Shown piece after piece: positions 8,225 through 17,346 of a stretch of 64,000 bases of DNA; the first letter of the stretch is position 1, and each line of letters starts with the position of its first letter. Made by a program: the position numbers and the translations under genes. The stretch is from Scytolyngbya sp. HA4215-MV1 (GTDB lineage: Bacteria; Cyanobacteriota; Cyanobacteriia; Leptolyngbyales; Leptolyngbyaceae). Below the pieces are notes generated by a model. That model had not been told where the DNA came from, did not search any database, and was given only the letters and a program-made list of their open reading frames with translations. The DNA lies in contig JAHHIA010000008.1 of NCBI GenBank assembly GCA_019359045.1, positions 124,001 to 188,000 on the forward strand. Direction: 5' to 3'.

Positions 8225-9421
8225 TTAGGAACTCTTGGAGGCTGCTTTTGCCAAAATCACGGCCTGCACGATCGCGTCATCCAAACTGTCCAACCAGGTC
8301 ACTTGTGTCGCAGGCAAAGCGTCTCGATCTAGAAGACAATCTTCTCCAGCCAGTCGGACAAACAGGTGGGGAATCCGCACAGAACGTGCAGCCCGAGCAT
8401 TCCCCCGAATTTCACTTACATTACGAGAATTCCGGGCTTTGTGCTGCAGATAGGCAGCAATGACCTTTACAATCTCGTCACAAGGTACGATGACATTCAC
8501 CAAATTGATCAAGATGACTTTGACTTGTTTATTTTGGCTGATTAGCTCTAAGCCTCGATCAAGGCGATCGCCCAACGCAGATGGGTGCCAGTCATAACAG
8601 GTCTCACTGCCCACATTCAAGACAGAGGCTGGTCTTCCCCCCGCTCGTGCTACCAAATCCATTGCTGCCATTGCCAAACTAGCACCATTACACACAATGC
8701 CAATATTGCCATCCATTTCTACCAGCATCATTGAGTCGCTGGGCTGAGCGTACGGGTTAGAGACCTTTGTGACAAAGGCAACCAGATCAGCATGGCGGTT
8801 CAAAGCATCATCATTGACTGTCACCTTGCCATCTAGCGCCATCACTTCATTGTTGGCATTCACTGCTAATGGATTAATCTCAATCAAATCTAAATCTTTT
8901 TCAAAAAATAAACGATACATCTTTTCCATCACCTGACTGATGGAGAGCATCAAGTTACCCTGCAAACCCATTTTGAGTGCCAACCGACGAGCATAAAAAG
9001 GGGAAAACTCGCGATCGACCACCACCTGTTGCATATGTTCGATCTCGGCTTCCACATTCACTCCACCCCGCTGGGAACCTAAAAGAACCGGGCGACGCAA
9101 AGAGCGATTAAGCGTCACTGCTAGATAAAATTCTTGCTCAGCGTTATACTTCGCTTCAGCCAAAATTGCAGTCGGAAACTCTCCTTGAATCGGGAGATTA
9201 AAAATGGTTTGGGCAGCAGCGATCGCATCGATCGTGTTCTCGACAAACCGGACTCCTCCCACACGACTGCGCCCGCCGATATAGACCTGCGACTTGAGTA
9301 CGATCGGATACGGAATTTGCAATCCTTTCAAATCTTTAGGTCGATCGATACGCTGCGAGGGCAAAATTGGAATGCCCATTTTGTGAAAGAGTTCTTTTGC
9401 CTGATACTCCAAAAGATCCAT
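8225..9421 (-). CDS. sucC: Succinyl-CoA synthetase beta subunit
   Basis: The beta subunit binds nucleotide through an ATP-grasp fold and completes the succinate site. The start MDLLEYQAKELF is standard, followed by the ATP-grasp region (PYPIVLKSQVYIGGR; DLIEINPLAV; MALDGKVTVNDDAL) and the C-terminal ligase domain (GIVCNGASLAMAAMDLV). Length 398 residues, normal for SucC. Two glycine-rich stretches that in E. coli read DVGGGAT and NIFGGIVRCD appear as NVGSETCYDW and NLVNVIVPCD. Similar departures may be general in cyanobacterial SucC, so I read them as lineage variation, though they lie near the phosphohistidine/succinate site. It is the first gene of a sucC-sucD unit. Confidence 0.92.
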   Translation of the reverse strand: MDLLEYQAKELFHKMGIPILPSQRIDRPKDLKGLQIPYPIVLKSQVYIGGRSRVGGVRFVENTIDAIAAAQTIFNLPIQGEFPTAILAEAKYNAEQEFYLAVTLNRSLRRPVLLGSQRGGVNVEAEIEHMQQVVVDREFSPFYARRLALKMGLQGNLMLSISQVMEKMYRLFFEKDLDLIEINPLAVNANNEVMALDGKVTVNDDALNRHADLVAFVTKVSNPYAQPSDSMMLVEMDGNIGIVCNGASLAMAAMDLVARAGGRPASVLNVGSETCYDWHPSALGDRLDRGLELISQNKQVKVILINLVNVIVPCDEIVKVIAAYLQHKARNSRNVSEIRGNARAARSVRIPHLFVRLAGEDCLLDRDALPATQVTWLDSLDDAIVQAVILAKAASKSS

Positions 9422-9555
9422 AGCAAACAGGATTTTTTCTTAGAAGTGGGCGAGCTGGATTGGGCTAGGTAGAAAAAAAGCTTGCCACACACACCACGGA
9501 TCTACCCTCTGAGATCTGCCACTTGTTACCTGCATCCAGAGTACCTGAAATAAAC

Positions 9556-9594
9556 CAATCCCTCTACTTGTTCAACAAATAGAGGGACGGTTGG
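9556..9594 (-). terminator. Probable hairpin terminator after the zinc peptidase gene
   Basis: The arms TCCCTCTA (9559-9566) and TAGAGGGA (9580-9587) extend inward through TTG/CAA with one mismatch. Read on the minus strand it lies about 40 bases past the stop of the peptidase gene and is followed by a T-rich stretch rather than a clean T run. Confidence 0.5.
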
Positions 9595-9631
9595 CTATGC
9601 GATCGCAAGCGATTCTAGAAGACGAAAAAGA

Positions 9632-10309
9632 TTAATCATTACGTAGCATTAAGAGTTGTACTAGTTGAAGTACCGAATACAATGCGGTCGCGACATAGGT
9701 AAAAGCCGCTGCATTGAGAACTTTTCGAGCAGCCTGGTTTTCCTCTCCTTGCAAGATTCCTAGATTGTCAATAATTTTCAGGGCACGATTGGATGCATCA
9801 AACTCCACTGGCAAGGTCACAAGGTGGAATAAAATCACTGCAATAAACAAGACGATGCCAATGTTGATAAATAGCCCCCCTAGGCTACCCAAAAACAGTC
9901 CAGCAATGACCAACATAGGACCGATGTTAGACCCCAGGTTAGCAGCAGGCACCAGGGCTGCCCGCACATTCATGGGTTTATAGCCCCGAACATCTTGTAA
10001 AACGTGGCCACACTCGTGAGCAGCAACGGCGGCGGCGGCTAAAGAATCTGAGCCATAAACCACCTCAGATAAGCGAACCGCTTTGGCACTGGGATCGTAG
10101 TGATCCGTCAATTCTCCCGCAACAGGTTCAACCCGCACGTCATTGACACCCATGCGCTTGAGAATGGTTTCTGCAACTTCCGCACCCGTCATTCCCATGC
10201 TGGATCGCACATTGGCATATTTTCGGTAAGTACTCTGAACTCGGTTCTGTGCCCAAAACATCAGCACCATACCCGGGATCAAAAGCAAATAAGAAGGATG
10301 GAAAATCAT
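9632..10309 (-). CDS. Membrane zinc metallopeptidase (YugP-like, peptidase family Zn_peptidase_2)
   Basis: A predicted integral-membrane neutral zinc protease. The zinc-binding signature H-E-x-x-H is present as AAHECGHVLQD (about residues 97-107). An N-terminal helix (LLLIPGMVLMFWAQ) and two or three C-terminal helices (PMLVIAGLFLGSLGGLF; IGIVLFIAVILFHLVTLP; TYVATALYSVLQLVQLL) anchor it. The 225-residue length and the VEFDASNRALKI segment are typical of the family, whose substrates are mostly unknown. It is separated from the next minus-strand gene by 119 bases. Identification as a zinc peptidase is firm; the biological role is not. Confidence 0.9.
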   Translation of the reverse strand: MIFHPSYLLLIPGMVLMFWAQNRVQSTYRKYANVRSSMGMTGAEVAETILKRMGVNDVRVEPVAGELTDHYDPSAKAVRLSEVVYGSDSLAAAAVAAHECGHVLQDVRGYKPMNVRAALVPAANLGSNIGPMLVIAGLFLGSLGGLFINIGIVLFIAVILFHLVTLPVEFDASNRALKIIDNLGILQGEENQAARKVLNAAAFTYVATALYSVLQLVQLLMLRND

Positions 10310-10428
10310 ACAATTGGCTCTTTGGGTCAGATGAAATGGTTGGTTTCTTCCCCGATCGTAGCATTGACAGCCGGGCGCACTGTCACATGCAACAGTGCTT
10401 TGTCAAATGCAATACCTATCAATCTCGG

Positions 10429-11538
10429 CTAATTGCCGCTACCCGTTCCTAAAGGATTAGAGAAAGTATTGATCTGTCCACCCCCGAGATAACGCCCTGG
10501 CGCAACGATGTAGGTTGAAGGCGGAGGCGCAGGGGAAGGAGTGGCTTGGACAGGCTGGGGTGTGGGCGGCGGTGTTGGGAAACCACCCCCGATTGGGGTT
10601 CCTCCTCCCTGAAGCTGGTATGCAGAAGGAGTGACCGGCGTTGCACTGAAGGGATTGATACTCGATTGTGCGGCTGGAACCGTGGTCTGGATGGTCGGTA
10701 AGCTAGGAGTACCCACTAAACCCGTATAGGAATTAAGTGGAGGAGTCGTGGAACCCGTAGCACCTGAAGTTGCCGTTCCCACAGATTGAGTCGGCTGACC
10801 CGGCAGCGTGGGCAACGACGGAAACCCGCTGCTGGTTGGCTGCGTGGGATAGGCTCCTGTGACTTGAGAAGAGAGCGAGGCGGTAGTGCTTCCAGCAGGA
10901 GCGAGCAGACTATTCGAGCTGGATGCTGAATTGGTTGATTGCTGCAAGGAAGCATTCAGTGCTTGCTGCAGAACATTGGCAGGGAGTGGAGTATTTTGTC
11001 CCACTAAGCCTGACTGTCCCGAACTGAAGGCATTGGGCAAAGGACTAGAAGAAAGATTGGAGGCAAAGGGATTTGTCCCGATCGGAACCGTGCTGCCAAA
11101 TACCGTTCCGCCTGTCAAGATTTGCCCTGGTTGAGTCAGTCCTGAAAATAGGGAACCGATCGGCTGACTGGTAATAGGGTTAGCGGCAACGGTTGCGCGA
11201 TTGCTGCTGACACCACTTCCTAACAGAGGTTGACTCAGCTGATTACTAGATTGCCCGGAATTGGCTGTAGCGTTGATTCCGAGGGCATTGCGCAAAACGG
11301 ACGTGTTATCGATATCTGCCAAAATTCCCTGATCATTCGGGTTCAAAAATTGACTACCCGGAACTTGTGCGGTCTCCGTATTGGCAGCAGGGTCTTTGGG
11401 ATTCATAACAAAATCCCAAACACCGCCCACGGTAATCGACAAAATGGCTGCGGGCGCCCAAACCATTGGCTTGAGAAACGGTGCCAATTGAGCTTTGAGA
11501 TAACGCAGAGAATTCGGATTGAGGGAAATTTTTGGCAT
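10429..11538 (-). CDS. Hypothetical membrane-anchored Ser/Thr/Gly/Pro/Gln-rich protein
   Basis: I do not recognise this 369-residue protein. One hydrophobic segment near residues 25-43 (PMVWAPAAILSITVGGVWDF) follows a basic N-terminus (LKAQLAPFLK), so it is probably anchored with the long C-terminus outside the cytoplasm. The remainder is low complexity, rich in Ser, Thr, Gly, Pro and Gln with few charged residues, has no cysteine, and ends in a Pro/Ala/Thr-rich stretch and YIVAPGRYLGGGQINTF. This composition resembles flexible cell-wall-spanning linkers. Third-position base use is like the neighbours, which argues for a real gene. It lies between the zinc peptidase and the lpt operon on the same strand, with a 410-base gap to lptF. 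Confidence 0.75.
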   Translation of the reverse strand: MPKISLNPNSLRYLKAQLAPFLKPMVWAPAAILSITVGGVWDFVMNPKDPAANTETAQVPGSQFLNPNDQGILADIDNTSVLRNALGINATANSGQSSNQLSQPLLGSGVSSNRATVAANPITSQPIGSLFSGLTQPGQILTGGTVFGSTVPIGTNPFASNLSSSPLPNAFSSGQSGLVGQNTPLPANVLQQALNASLQQSTNSASSSNSLLAPAGSTTASLSSQVTGAYPTQPTSSGFPSLPTLPGQPTQSVGTATSGATGSTTPPLNSYTGLVGTPSLPTIQTTVPAAQSSINPFSATPVTPSAYQLQGGGTPIGGGFPTPPPTPQPVQATPSPAPPPSTYIVAPGRYLGGGQINTFSNPLGTGSGN

Positions 11539-11948
11539 GATGGCTTAAAGCGGTTTCTCAACCTGATAAAAGGGTTCGGAACATGAGCGATCGCGACTGC
11601 ATCCCCTTGCCGATAATGATCCTATTAATGACCGAATACACAGTCCCTAAGCGTTCTAATTTCCGTACTTTTGCGGCTGCTATTTGCCTTCTATTACCTC
11701 AATTCTAGATCTTTGCCACAAAAGTAGGGGGCTTCCCCTGCCTGCTTCACGAAAACATTACGACAGCCTGATTAAAATTTCAGGGAAATTGCTGCAATTA
11801 ATGGTACACGACAGGCAGTAAATCACCCTTGAAATAATCTTCAGGCGGACTCAATAACAAGCAAGTATAGGAAATAAAACACGCTTGGCAGCGTCATTTC
11901 ATGAACCCTGCCTAAATCTTTAGAATGACTATCTTCTCCCCAGCCCTT
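11539..11948. other. Intergenic region downstream of lptF
   Basis: About 410 bases with no supported gene. A short GC hairpin (AGGGGG/CCCCT around 11726-11740) is not followed by a T run. It should contain the end of the lpt transcript and the promoter of the low-complexity protein gene. Confidence 0.5.
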
Positions 11949-13139
11949 TCATCGGGAAGCTCTGACTAGAAGCAGTCCAGCAACCGCTAAGCCAAACAAT
12001 GTCGGTGCCCAGCCAGCCAATAAAGGAGTCAAAATTTCAAATCTACCCAAATAATCGCACAGAATAATTAGCACGTAGTAAGCAAAAATAACCAGCAGGC
12101 TAATGGCAAAACTGGTGCCTTTGCCTGTGCGCTTGGGACGCGTGCCGATCGTTGCCCCAATTAACCCAAATACAACACAGACAAAGGGGAAAGCAATCTT
12201 TTGCTGAATCCGCAAGTTGGTTTTGTTCACTTCTTGCCGATCTCCTCCCTGTTGAACCAGATTCAGGTAATCTTGCAATTCCAGAATGCTCATTTCTCGA
12301 AAGTCGCGGCGTCCTTTTTTTGCCAGGTCTAAGGGAGCACGCGGAATCTGAAGCTGTTGTTGCTCAAATTTAATAATGTTGCGATATGAGCCATCTGCTG
12401 CAACAACATAAATTTGTCCATTAAAGAAATCCCAAGCGTTTTCTCCTGGGTTCCAGGCAGCCGTCTCTGCCGCGACAATTTGGCTCAGTCCTTGTTGAGA
12501 AAAATCTAAAACAGTGAGACCCTTCATGCGCTCACCATCAAACTGCTTGGCATAGAACAATCTTGCCAACACCTTATCGCGATCGCCATCGGGTTGCTTC
12601 ACCGACTGAAATTCTTGATAAACAATATCGCGATCGCGAAAATCTGGCTTGTTCCGCTTGAGTGCCTGATTCAGCAGTACTTCTGACTGGTAGTTTGCTG
12701 CCGGAACCACTGCTTCATTAAAGCCAAAAGTAATGACTGCCAGCAGCAAACTCAACATGACTACAGGTAAGACCAAACGATAGATGCTGACTCCACTGCT
12801 CCTTAACGCAATCAACTCGCTATCGCCCGAAAGCCTGCTATAGGTCATCAAGCAGGCAAACAAAATTGCCATGGGAATCGCAAAGGCGATAAATTCTGGC
12901 GTTTTCAGGAGCAAAATTTGCAGCACCAGGGAGAAAGGTAACCCAAATTCCGTGGCTTGGCGGATCAGGTCAAACACTGCCCCGATCGTCACACCCAACA
13001 TCGAAAATGCCCCAATGCCAAACAACAGCGGCATCAGCAACTCTTGCGTAATGTAGCGATCCATCATGGATAGCACAGAAGCTAGCCAGGAAAAGGGCTG
13101 CACGTTCCGCTGTTCAGGTTTGGAAGGGACTGATGACAT
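11949..13139 (-). CDS. lptF: LPS export permease, LptF/LptG family
   Basis: Inner-membrane subunit of the ABC transporter that extracts lipopolysaccharide from the cytoplasmic membrane and passes it to the periplasmic bridge. YjgP/YjgQ layout: three N-terminal helices (about residues 35-60, 70-100 and 120-145), a periplasmic beta-jellyroll domain (about 165-290), and three C-terminal helices ending in LFGLAVAGLLLVRASR. The motif SGDSELIALRSSGVSIYRL is characteristic. Only one permease gene is present here; cyanobacteria commonly use a single LptF/G-type protein, presumably as a homodimer. It starts two bases after the lptB stop, so the two are translationally linked. The extra N-terminal 30 residues are unremarkable. 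Confidence 0.92.
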   Translation of the reverse strand: MSSVPSKPEQRNVQPFSWLASVLSMMDRYITQELLMPLLFGIGAFSMLGVTIGAVFDLIRQATEFGLPFSLVLQILLLKTPEFIAFAIPMAILFACLMTYSRLSGDSELIALRSSGVSIYRLVLPVVMLSLLLAVITFGFNEAVVPAANYQSEVLLNQALKRNKPDFRDRDIVYQEFQSVKQPDGDRDKVLARLFYAKQFDGERMKGLTVLDFSQQGLSQIVAAETAAWNPGENAWDFFNGQIYVVAADGSYRNIIKFEQQQLQIPRAPLDLAKKGRRDFREMSILELQDYLNLVQQGGDRQEVNKTNLRIQQKIAFPFVCVVFGLIGATIGTRPKRTGKGTSFAISLLVIFAYYVLIILCDYLGRFEILTPLLAGWAPTLFGLAVAGLLLVRASR

Positions 13140-13141
13140 AG

Positions 13142-13870
13142 TTAAACCTGAAAATTTTCTCCAAGATAGTATTGTCGTACCAGCGGATTGGTGTAGAGTT
13201 CCTGGGCATTGCCAGACGCGAGAATTTGTCCATCCCGCATGATATAAGCCCGATCAGTAATTGCCAGCGTTTCGCGAACATTATGGTCGGTGATCAGGAT
13301 GCCCATGTTGCGATCGCGCAATTTTGCCACAATTGCCTGAATTTCAGACACCGCGATCGGGTCAATTCCCGCAAAGGGTTCATCTAAAAGCAAAAACTTT
13401 GGTCCCTCACGACCACAAGCTAGCGATCGGGCAATTTCTGTCCGTCGCCTTTCCCCCCCCGACACTTGAACACCCAGCGTCGAGGCAATTTTTTCTAACC
13501 GAAACTCTTTCAGCAAATCCTTGAGCCGACTATCCCACTCTCGACGAGGCACTCCAGTTTGCTCTAGGACTAGCAGAATATTGTCTTGAACACTCAAGTG
13601 ACGAAAAATGCTGGGTTCCTGAGCCAGATACCCTATCCCCAATTTGGCTCGGCGATGGATAGGAAAGGAAGTAATTTCCACATCATTGAGCCAGACCCTT
13701 CCCTGATCTGGTTTCTCCAACCCCGTTGTAATGTAGAACGTCGTTGTCTTACCAGCTCCGTTAGGACCCAGCAAACCAACCACCTCTCCCTGCGAGACCG
13801 ACAAACTGACACGACTGACAACAGTACGTGCGCCGTAGGACTTGTGAATGTTTTCAAGCAGAATTCTCAA
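13142..13870 (-). CDS. lptB: LPS export ABC transporter ATPase LptB
   Basis: ATPase of the LPS exporter. Walker A GPNGAGKTT, Q-loop (YLAQEPSIF), signature VSGGERRR, Walker B FLLLDEPFAG and switch His (TDHNVRETL) are all intact. An upstream TTG at 13903 is possible, but the TTG at 13870 has AGGGG seven bases before it (13878-13882) and gives MRILLENIHKSYG with 242 residues, the normal LptB size. So I choose a TTG start. It sits between lptA (113 bases upstream) and lptF (two bases downstream). Confidence 0.94.
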   Translation of the reverse strand: MRILLENIHKSYGARTVVSRVSLSVSQGEVVGLLGPNGAGKTTTFYITTGLEKPDQGRVWLNDVEITSFPIHRRAKLGIGYLAQEPSIFRHLSVQDNILLVLEQTGVPRREWDSRLKDLLKEFRLEKIASTLGVQVSGGERRRTEIARSLACGREGPKFLLLDEPFAGIDPIAVSEIQAIVAKLRDRNMGILITDHNVRETLAITDRAYIMRDGQILASGNAQELYTNPLVRQYYLGENFQV

Positions 13871-13877
13871 ATGTATG

Positions 13878-13882
13878 CCCCT
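13878..13882 (-). promoter_or_regulatory. Ribosome-binding site that selects the lptB TTG start
   Basis: AGGGG on the minus strand, seven bases before TTG 13870. No comparable site precedes the alternative TTG at 13903. Confidence 0.65.
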
Positions 13883-13983
13883 AACAGCCGCTCCTGCTGG
13901 CAAACGTCCCTATCTTACCAGAGGAGATGATGCAGGGTTGAACAGAACGCTACCGCAAAATTGAATTGATTCAGGCGAAATGA

Positions 13984-14499
13984 CTATTTTGGCGAAGATT
14001 CAACACCAATTTGGGGCGTTAGAGGAGGAATGCCCACAGTGGGAGATGGGGTTGGTGCAGTCGTATCGGGCACCAAGTAAATCGACTCGACTTGCCGATT
14101 CGTATCAGGTACTGCCACAAAGCGCCCTTCATCAATCAGGTAAGTGACTCGTTCCCCACGCAAACTATTCCCTTGCTGTAGAATATAAACATTGCCACTG
14201 AGTTCAATCCGCCGTTCTCGGCTGTAGTAAAGGGCTTGCGCTGCAGTTGCCTGAATCTGGCGGGCGGGATAGTTAATTTGCACATTACCGCGGGCTGTGA
14301 CAATACCAGTTTTAGCATTGGCTTCTTGGACGTCAGACCTCAGAGTCAGTGCCTGACCCACACCGGGAGCTTGGGCTTCAACAGTTTTGGGTGGGGCAGA
14401 TATTCCGATCGTCCCTGCGGCTAAAGCAGCTATACATACAGGAGCCAGCCTAAAACGGCGAAGGGGGGAAATACGAGGGATGAGAGTAGACAACTTCAT
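13984..14499 (-). CDS. lptA: LptA/OstA-like periplasmic LPS transport protein
   Basis: LptA forms the periplasmic beta-jellyroll bridge along which lipopolysaccharide moves to the outer membrane. A signal peptide (RRFRLAPVCIAALAAGTIGI, cut near VEAQ) precedes an OstA-like domain with repeating strand motifs (ALTLRSDVQEANAKTGIVTARGN is too long to be chance; later ELSGNVYI and LRGERVTYLIDEGRF). The 171-residue length is close to E. coli LptA (185). A Pro/Thr-rich tail follows the domain. It is first in the lptA-lptB-lptF order on the minus strand, and that context supports the assignment. Confidence 0.85.
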   Translation of the reverse strand: MKLSTLIPRISPLRRFRLAPVCIAALAAGTIGISAPPKTVEAQAPGVGQALTLRSDVQEANAKTGIVTARGNVQINYPARQIQATAAQALYYSRERRIELSGNVYILQQGNSLRGERVTYLIDEGRFVAVPDTNRQVESIYLVPDTTAPTPSPTVGIPPLTPQIGVESSPK

Positions 14500-14690
14500 G
14501 GGCTGTGCAGCTTAAGAAACAGGCTGTATGCAAGATGGAAAGAGAAGTGGGAAGTCCGATCGTCAACATGAGCCGAGAAGCCCTGTAGTAGTTTACCAAC
14601 TTTGCAGGATTTAGCCGGATCATTCTTCGAACGGCAGCGCCTGGCTCGAGAGGATGGTTTAAAGGTGCCTTTGCGAGGAGCAACGGACAC

Positions 14691-14784
14691 GATCCCCTAA
14701 ATCTCCACGCTGGTGCGCCACCGCGCTAAAGAAAAGGGGACTTTGAAGCTGATTTCCTTCTTTTCAAGGGAGATTAGGGGAGAT
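14691..14784. repeat. Dispersed repeat family C, copy 1
   Basis: Begins GATCCCCTAAATCTCC and ends in the roughly inverted GGAGATTAGGGGAGAT (about 14769-14784), with a conserved CTGGTGCGCCACCGCG core. A diverged copy lies at 44204-44301. Imperfect terminal inverted repeats and no coding capacity suggest a degenerate miniature element. Confidence 0.55.
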
Positions 14785-14926
14785 TTCTGCGTGCTCAACG
14801 TCACCCGCTAACACCCTTCCAAACAACCGCTTAGGCAAGATTGACCTTTTCCTAGCAAAGAAAGTTCCAAGTCGTGCTTTAATTCACGAAAGAATGGTGC
14901 CCAATTGCGGGCTTGGGCACCTAGCC

Positions 14927-15385
14927 TCATTCGAGGCTTTGCCTCGTTTGCAGCGTTGGCACAGACACCAAGATCGAAGATCGTCGGCTCAAAATTTGAC
15001 ACATTTCGGTCAGATTCGCAGTTTGGAAGGGTTGAACTTCTAGTAAATTCTGTGCTTGTAATTGTTGTAAAGCCTGTAAAAAATTGCGACTTTGGGTCAG
15101 CAATGATGCCACATCCAAGCTGCCATATTCTGGCAAGTAGGGTTGCAGACGCACAATACCTTCGCCGAATAAAATCATGGCACCGCGCCAATTGCAATGA
15201 CTGAAATGGTAGAGTGCCACCGCAATTTGCAAAATTCCCTGATAAAAACTTTTCTCCGGTTGGGCAGATTCCATCCAAAGGGCTTCTAAGGTGTCGTGAC
15301 AGGCATAAAACTCTTGCTGATTAAACTGATCTACACCCAACCAAAAGTCGATAGGCAAGGATTCTAAAGTTCTATCTGAGGTCAT
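14927..15385 (-). CDS. DUF309 domain protein
   Basis: A small all-helical protein of the DUF309 family, whose function is unknown. Family motifs are visible: FNQQEFYACHDTLEALW near the N-terminus and FYQGILQIAVALYHF, followed by NWRGAMILFGEGIVRL. A longer frame reaches 15523, but the ATG at 15385 forms an ATGA overlap with the stop of the DUF58 gene (15382-15384) and gives the usual start, 153 residues. The overlap implies translational coupling. The ending (about 120-153) is less conserved. Confidence 0.85.
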   Translation of the reverse strand: MTSDRTLESLPIDFWLGVDQFNQQEFYACHDTLEALWMESAQPEKSFYQGILQIAVALYHFSHCNWRGAMILFGEGIVRLQPYLPEYGSLDVASLLTQSRNFLQALQQLQAQNLLEVQPFQTANLTEMCQILSRRSSILVSVPTLQTRQSLE

Positions 15386-16593
15386 AAGTGACTCAATGCT
15401 CCCTGTAGCTGAAGTTGGAGTGGCTCGGTTGGCTGGATGACCAATCCAGGGGAGGATAATACGGTGGGCGATCGTTGAGATTCGCTCGCTTGAGCTTCCG
15501 GGGAAGGTGGCCAAAGCAGCCAACGACTTCCTGCAGGCAAGCTATTTAGACTCGTCGGATTTTGGGTTAACCAGATTAAAGGGTGATCAGGCAAGCTTTC
15601 AGCACGAACCTCTTCTCCTGCCTGCGTAGAAGCCAGCGTCTCCAAGACATTCTGATTACCGTGAATCAACCCGGTGCCTGCCGTCCAGAGCCTGGGCTGA
15701 AAGCTCTGCCGATGAGCATAAAAATAAAGGGACGCAGCCGCAATCACTGCTTGTTCAAACGCATCCAGAGGTTCCAGCGCGGCAGATGCTAGCTCAGACT
15801 CGATCGTGCCATGCTGCCAAGACAGAGCACTATCTAAACAAATCAGAATTTCTTGTCCACCCGTAAAAATTTCGAGTTCGCGGATGCGGAGTTCGCCATA
15901 GCGGGCACTGGTTCGCCAATGGATGAGACGGGTCGGATCACCCCAGCGATAGGGACGTAAGGCACGGGTCAAGCCTTCTGTTGCCATTTGGGTGCGACGA
16001 TTGCTCTGGAGCCGCAGGCTCTCTTCTTGCCCCATTTGATCGACCAGTGGACAATGGCTTAAGGGCAGAACGGTGGGATATACAATGGCTGTCGCATTTA
16101 CGTTTTGACTACGCCGACACCAAAATAGGCCTAAGGGAGCAGCCGTTCTCAGTTGCACAGTATGCCAGTGGTAAACACCGCGGCGTTGAGCAGATTGCTG
16201 GTAGAGCCAGTGGTGTTCGCTGTCGGGGGCGATCGTCTCAACCACAGTGAAAACAGGTTTCGCCAGGACACTGGGCAAGAGATCGTAAGCTTGTAGCAAG
16301 GTTTTAGGCTGAGGAGAGGAGTTACGTAGCACCAATTCAACCATCAAGGAATCGCCCACGCTGACCGGATGAATCAGGCAACGACTTACCCAAATGTCTT
16401 GCAGCGATCGAGCTGATAAAAAGGCAGCCACCGCTAGCAATGCAAAACTCACGCCGCTGATGACGTAAAGCCAACCCGCCAAAGTATTGGTCGCTGCCAT
16501 AAAGAAAAAGAGGGACAGTCCACCAATTAGCCAACCACTAAAAGCTGGGGCAACCCAATGAGTCTCCAGCCAATCAGAAATACGTTTTCCCAT
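15382..16593 (-). CDS. DUF58 domain membrane protein
   Basis: Two hydrophobic helices (about residues 17-65: LIGGLSLFFFMAATNTLAGW, LYVISGVSFALLAVAAFL) precede a cytoplasmic region with the DUF58 signature RPYRWGDPTRLIHWRTSARY (about 213-232), then a vWA-like fold (EILICLDSALSW). DUF58 proteins usually accompany MoxR ATPases and transglutaminase-like proteins in predicted chaperone or envelope systems; neither is adjacent here. The partner instead is the overlapping DUF309 gene. 403 residues is typical. Function unproven. Confidence 0.9.
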   Translation of the reverse strand: MGKRISDWLETHWVAPAFSGWLIGGLSLFFFMAATNTLAGWLYVISGVSFALLAVAAFLSARSLQDIWVSRCLIHPVSVGDSLMVELVLRNSSPQPKTLLQAYDLLPSVLAKPVFTVVETIAPDSEHHWLYQQSAQRRGVYHWHTVQLRTAAPLGLFWCRRSQNVNATAIVYPTVLPLSHCPLVDQMGQEESLRLQSNRRTQMATEGLTRALRPYRWGDPTRLIHWRTSARYGELRIRELEIFTGGQEILICLDSALSWQHGTIESELASAALEPLDAFEQAVIAAASLYFYAHRQSFQPRLWTAGTGLIHGNQNVLETLASTQAGEEVRAESLPDHPLIWLTQNPTSLNSLPAGSRWLLWPPSPEAQASESQRSPTVLSSPGLVIQPTEPLQLQLQGALSHL

Positions 16594-17346
16594 CTCTCAA
16601 CCTGGTAAAAATTGGAATAGCCAATCTAGCAAGGGGGAGCGAACCAGCCGCGTAGGTAGCCACCTCTGGCAATCAGCCTCAAAAAAATTCGCCAGCCCTT
16701 TACCCTTCTACCTTCTACTTCAGAAAGGTTTCTGACAATTGGGATAGAATTGCCAAAAATTATATTTTTTTGAAAAAATTAATCTCAACGCCTCTCTGCT
16801 CAACAATCAGTGCTGAGGGACTTGAATGAAAATAAAATACCAGCGGTTTGGATTTCGGCTACGCTCAATCCGCGACGACTGAAGGTTGAGCGCAGTCGAA
16901 ACTTAACTGCTTGGTAAACTATTAATCCGCAGATCCCTAAGGACAGATTACAGCCCAAAATCAGCAGAGCCAAATCGTCTCGCCGTCCTAAATTTAGAGA
17001 TGGAATCAGAAGGCTTTGCGAAAGAGGATTTTTGCAGGGCCTTCTTTCACAATCTAGAGGGTATCGCAATAGGCAAACCCGTAGGTTTTTTGAGAGATTC
17101 CCACGGAAATCTCTCTCAAATCTAACCCAATCGAATTTCTCGAGAAAGTGATTCCATGCTGTTTTAGCTCTTACAATGAAAGGGCGAAAAGTATATACCT
17201 TGAAAAGATTTTATTTTGACTCTGATTTGGATGGGTTCCTTTGGGCTTTTCAATTTGAAATTATTAAGTTACACCTGGTTATATCTTGCTCCGCTAGCGT
17301 GTGAAATATCTGCAATTCAACTAGCAATCTGAAAGAGAAAAGCAAC
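16594..17346. other. Intergenic region upstream of pilT
   Basis: About 750 bases. An 89-codon minus-strand frame (16800-17069) starts with TTG and has one hydrophobic stretch but no ribosome site, so I do not call it. AT-rich sequence at 17180-17290 likely holds the pilT promoter; AAAGAGAAA lies just before its ATG. Confidence 0.5.

Noticed and set aside
16800-17069. 89-codon minus-strand frame with one hydrophobic stretch before pilT
   Set aside because: TTG start, no ribosome site, unusual residue mix and no recognisable sequence; listed as part of the intergenic region.
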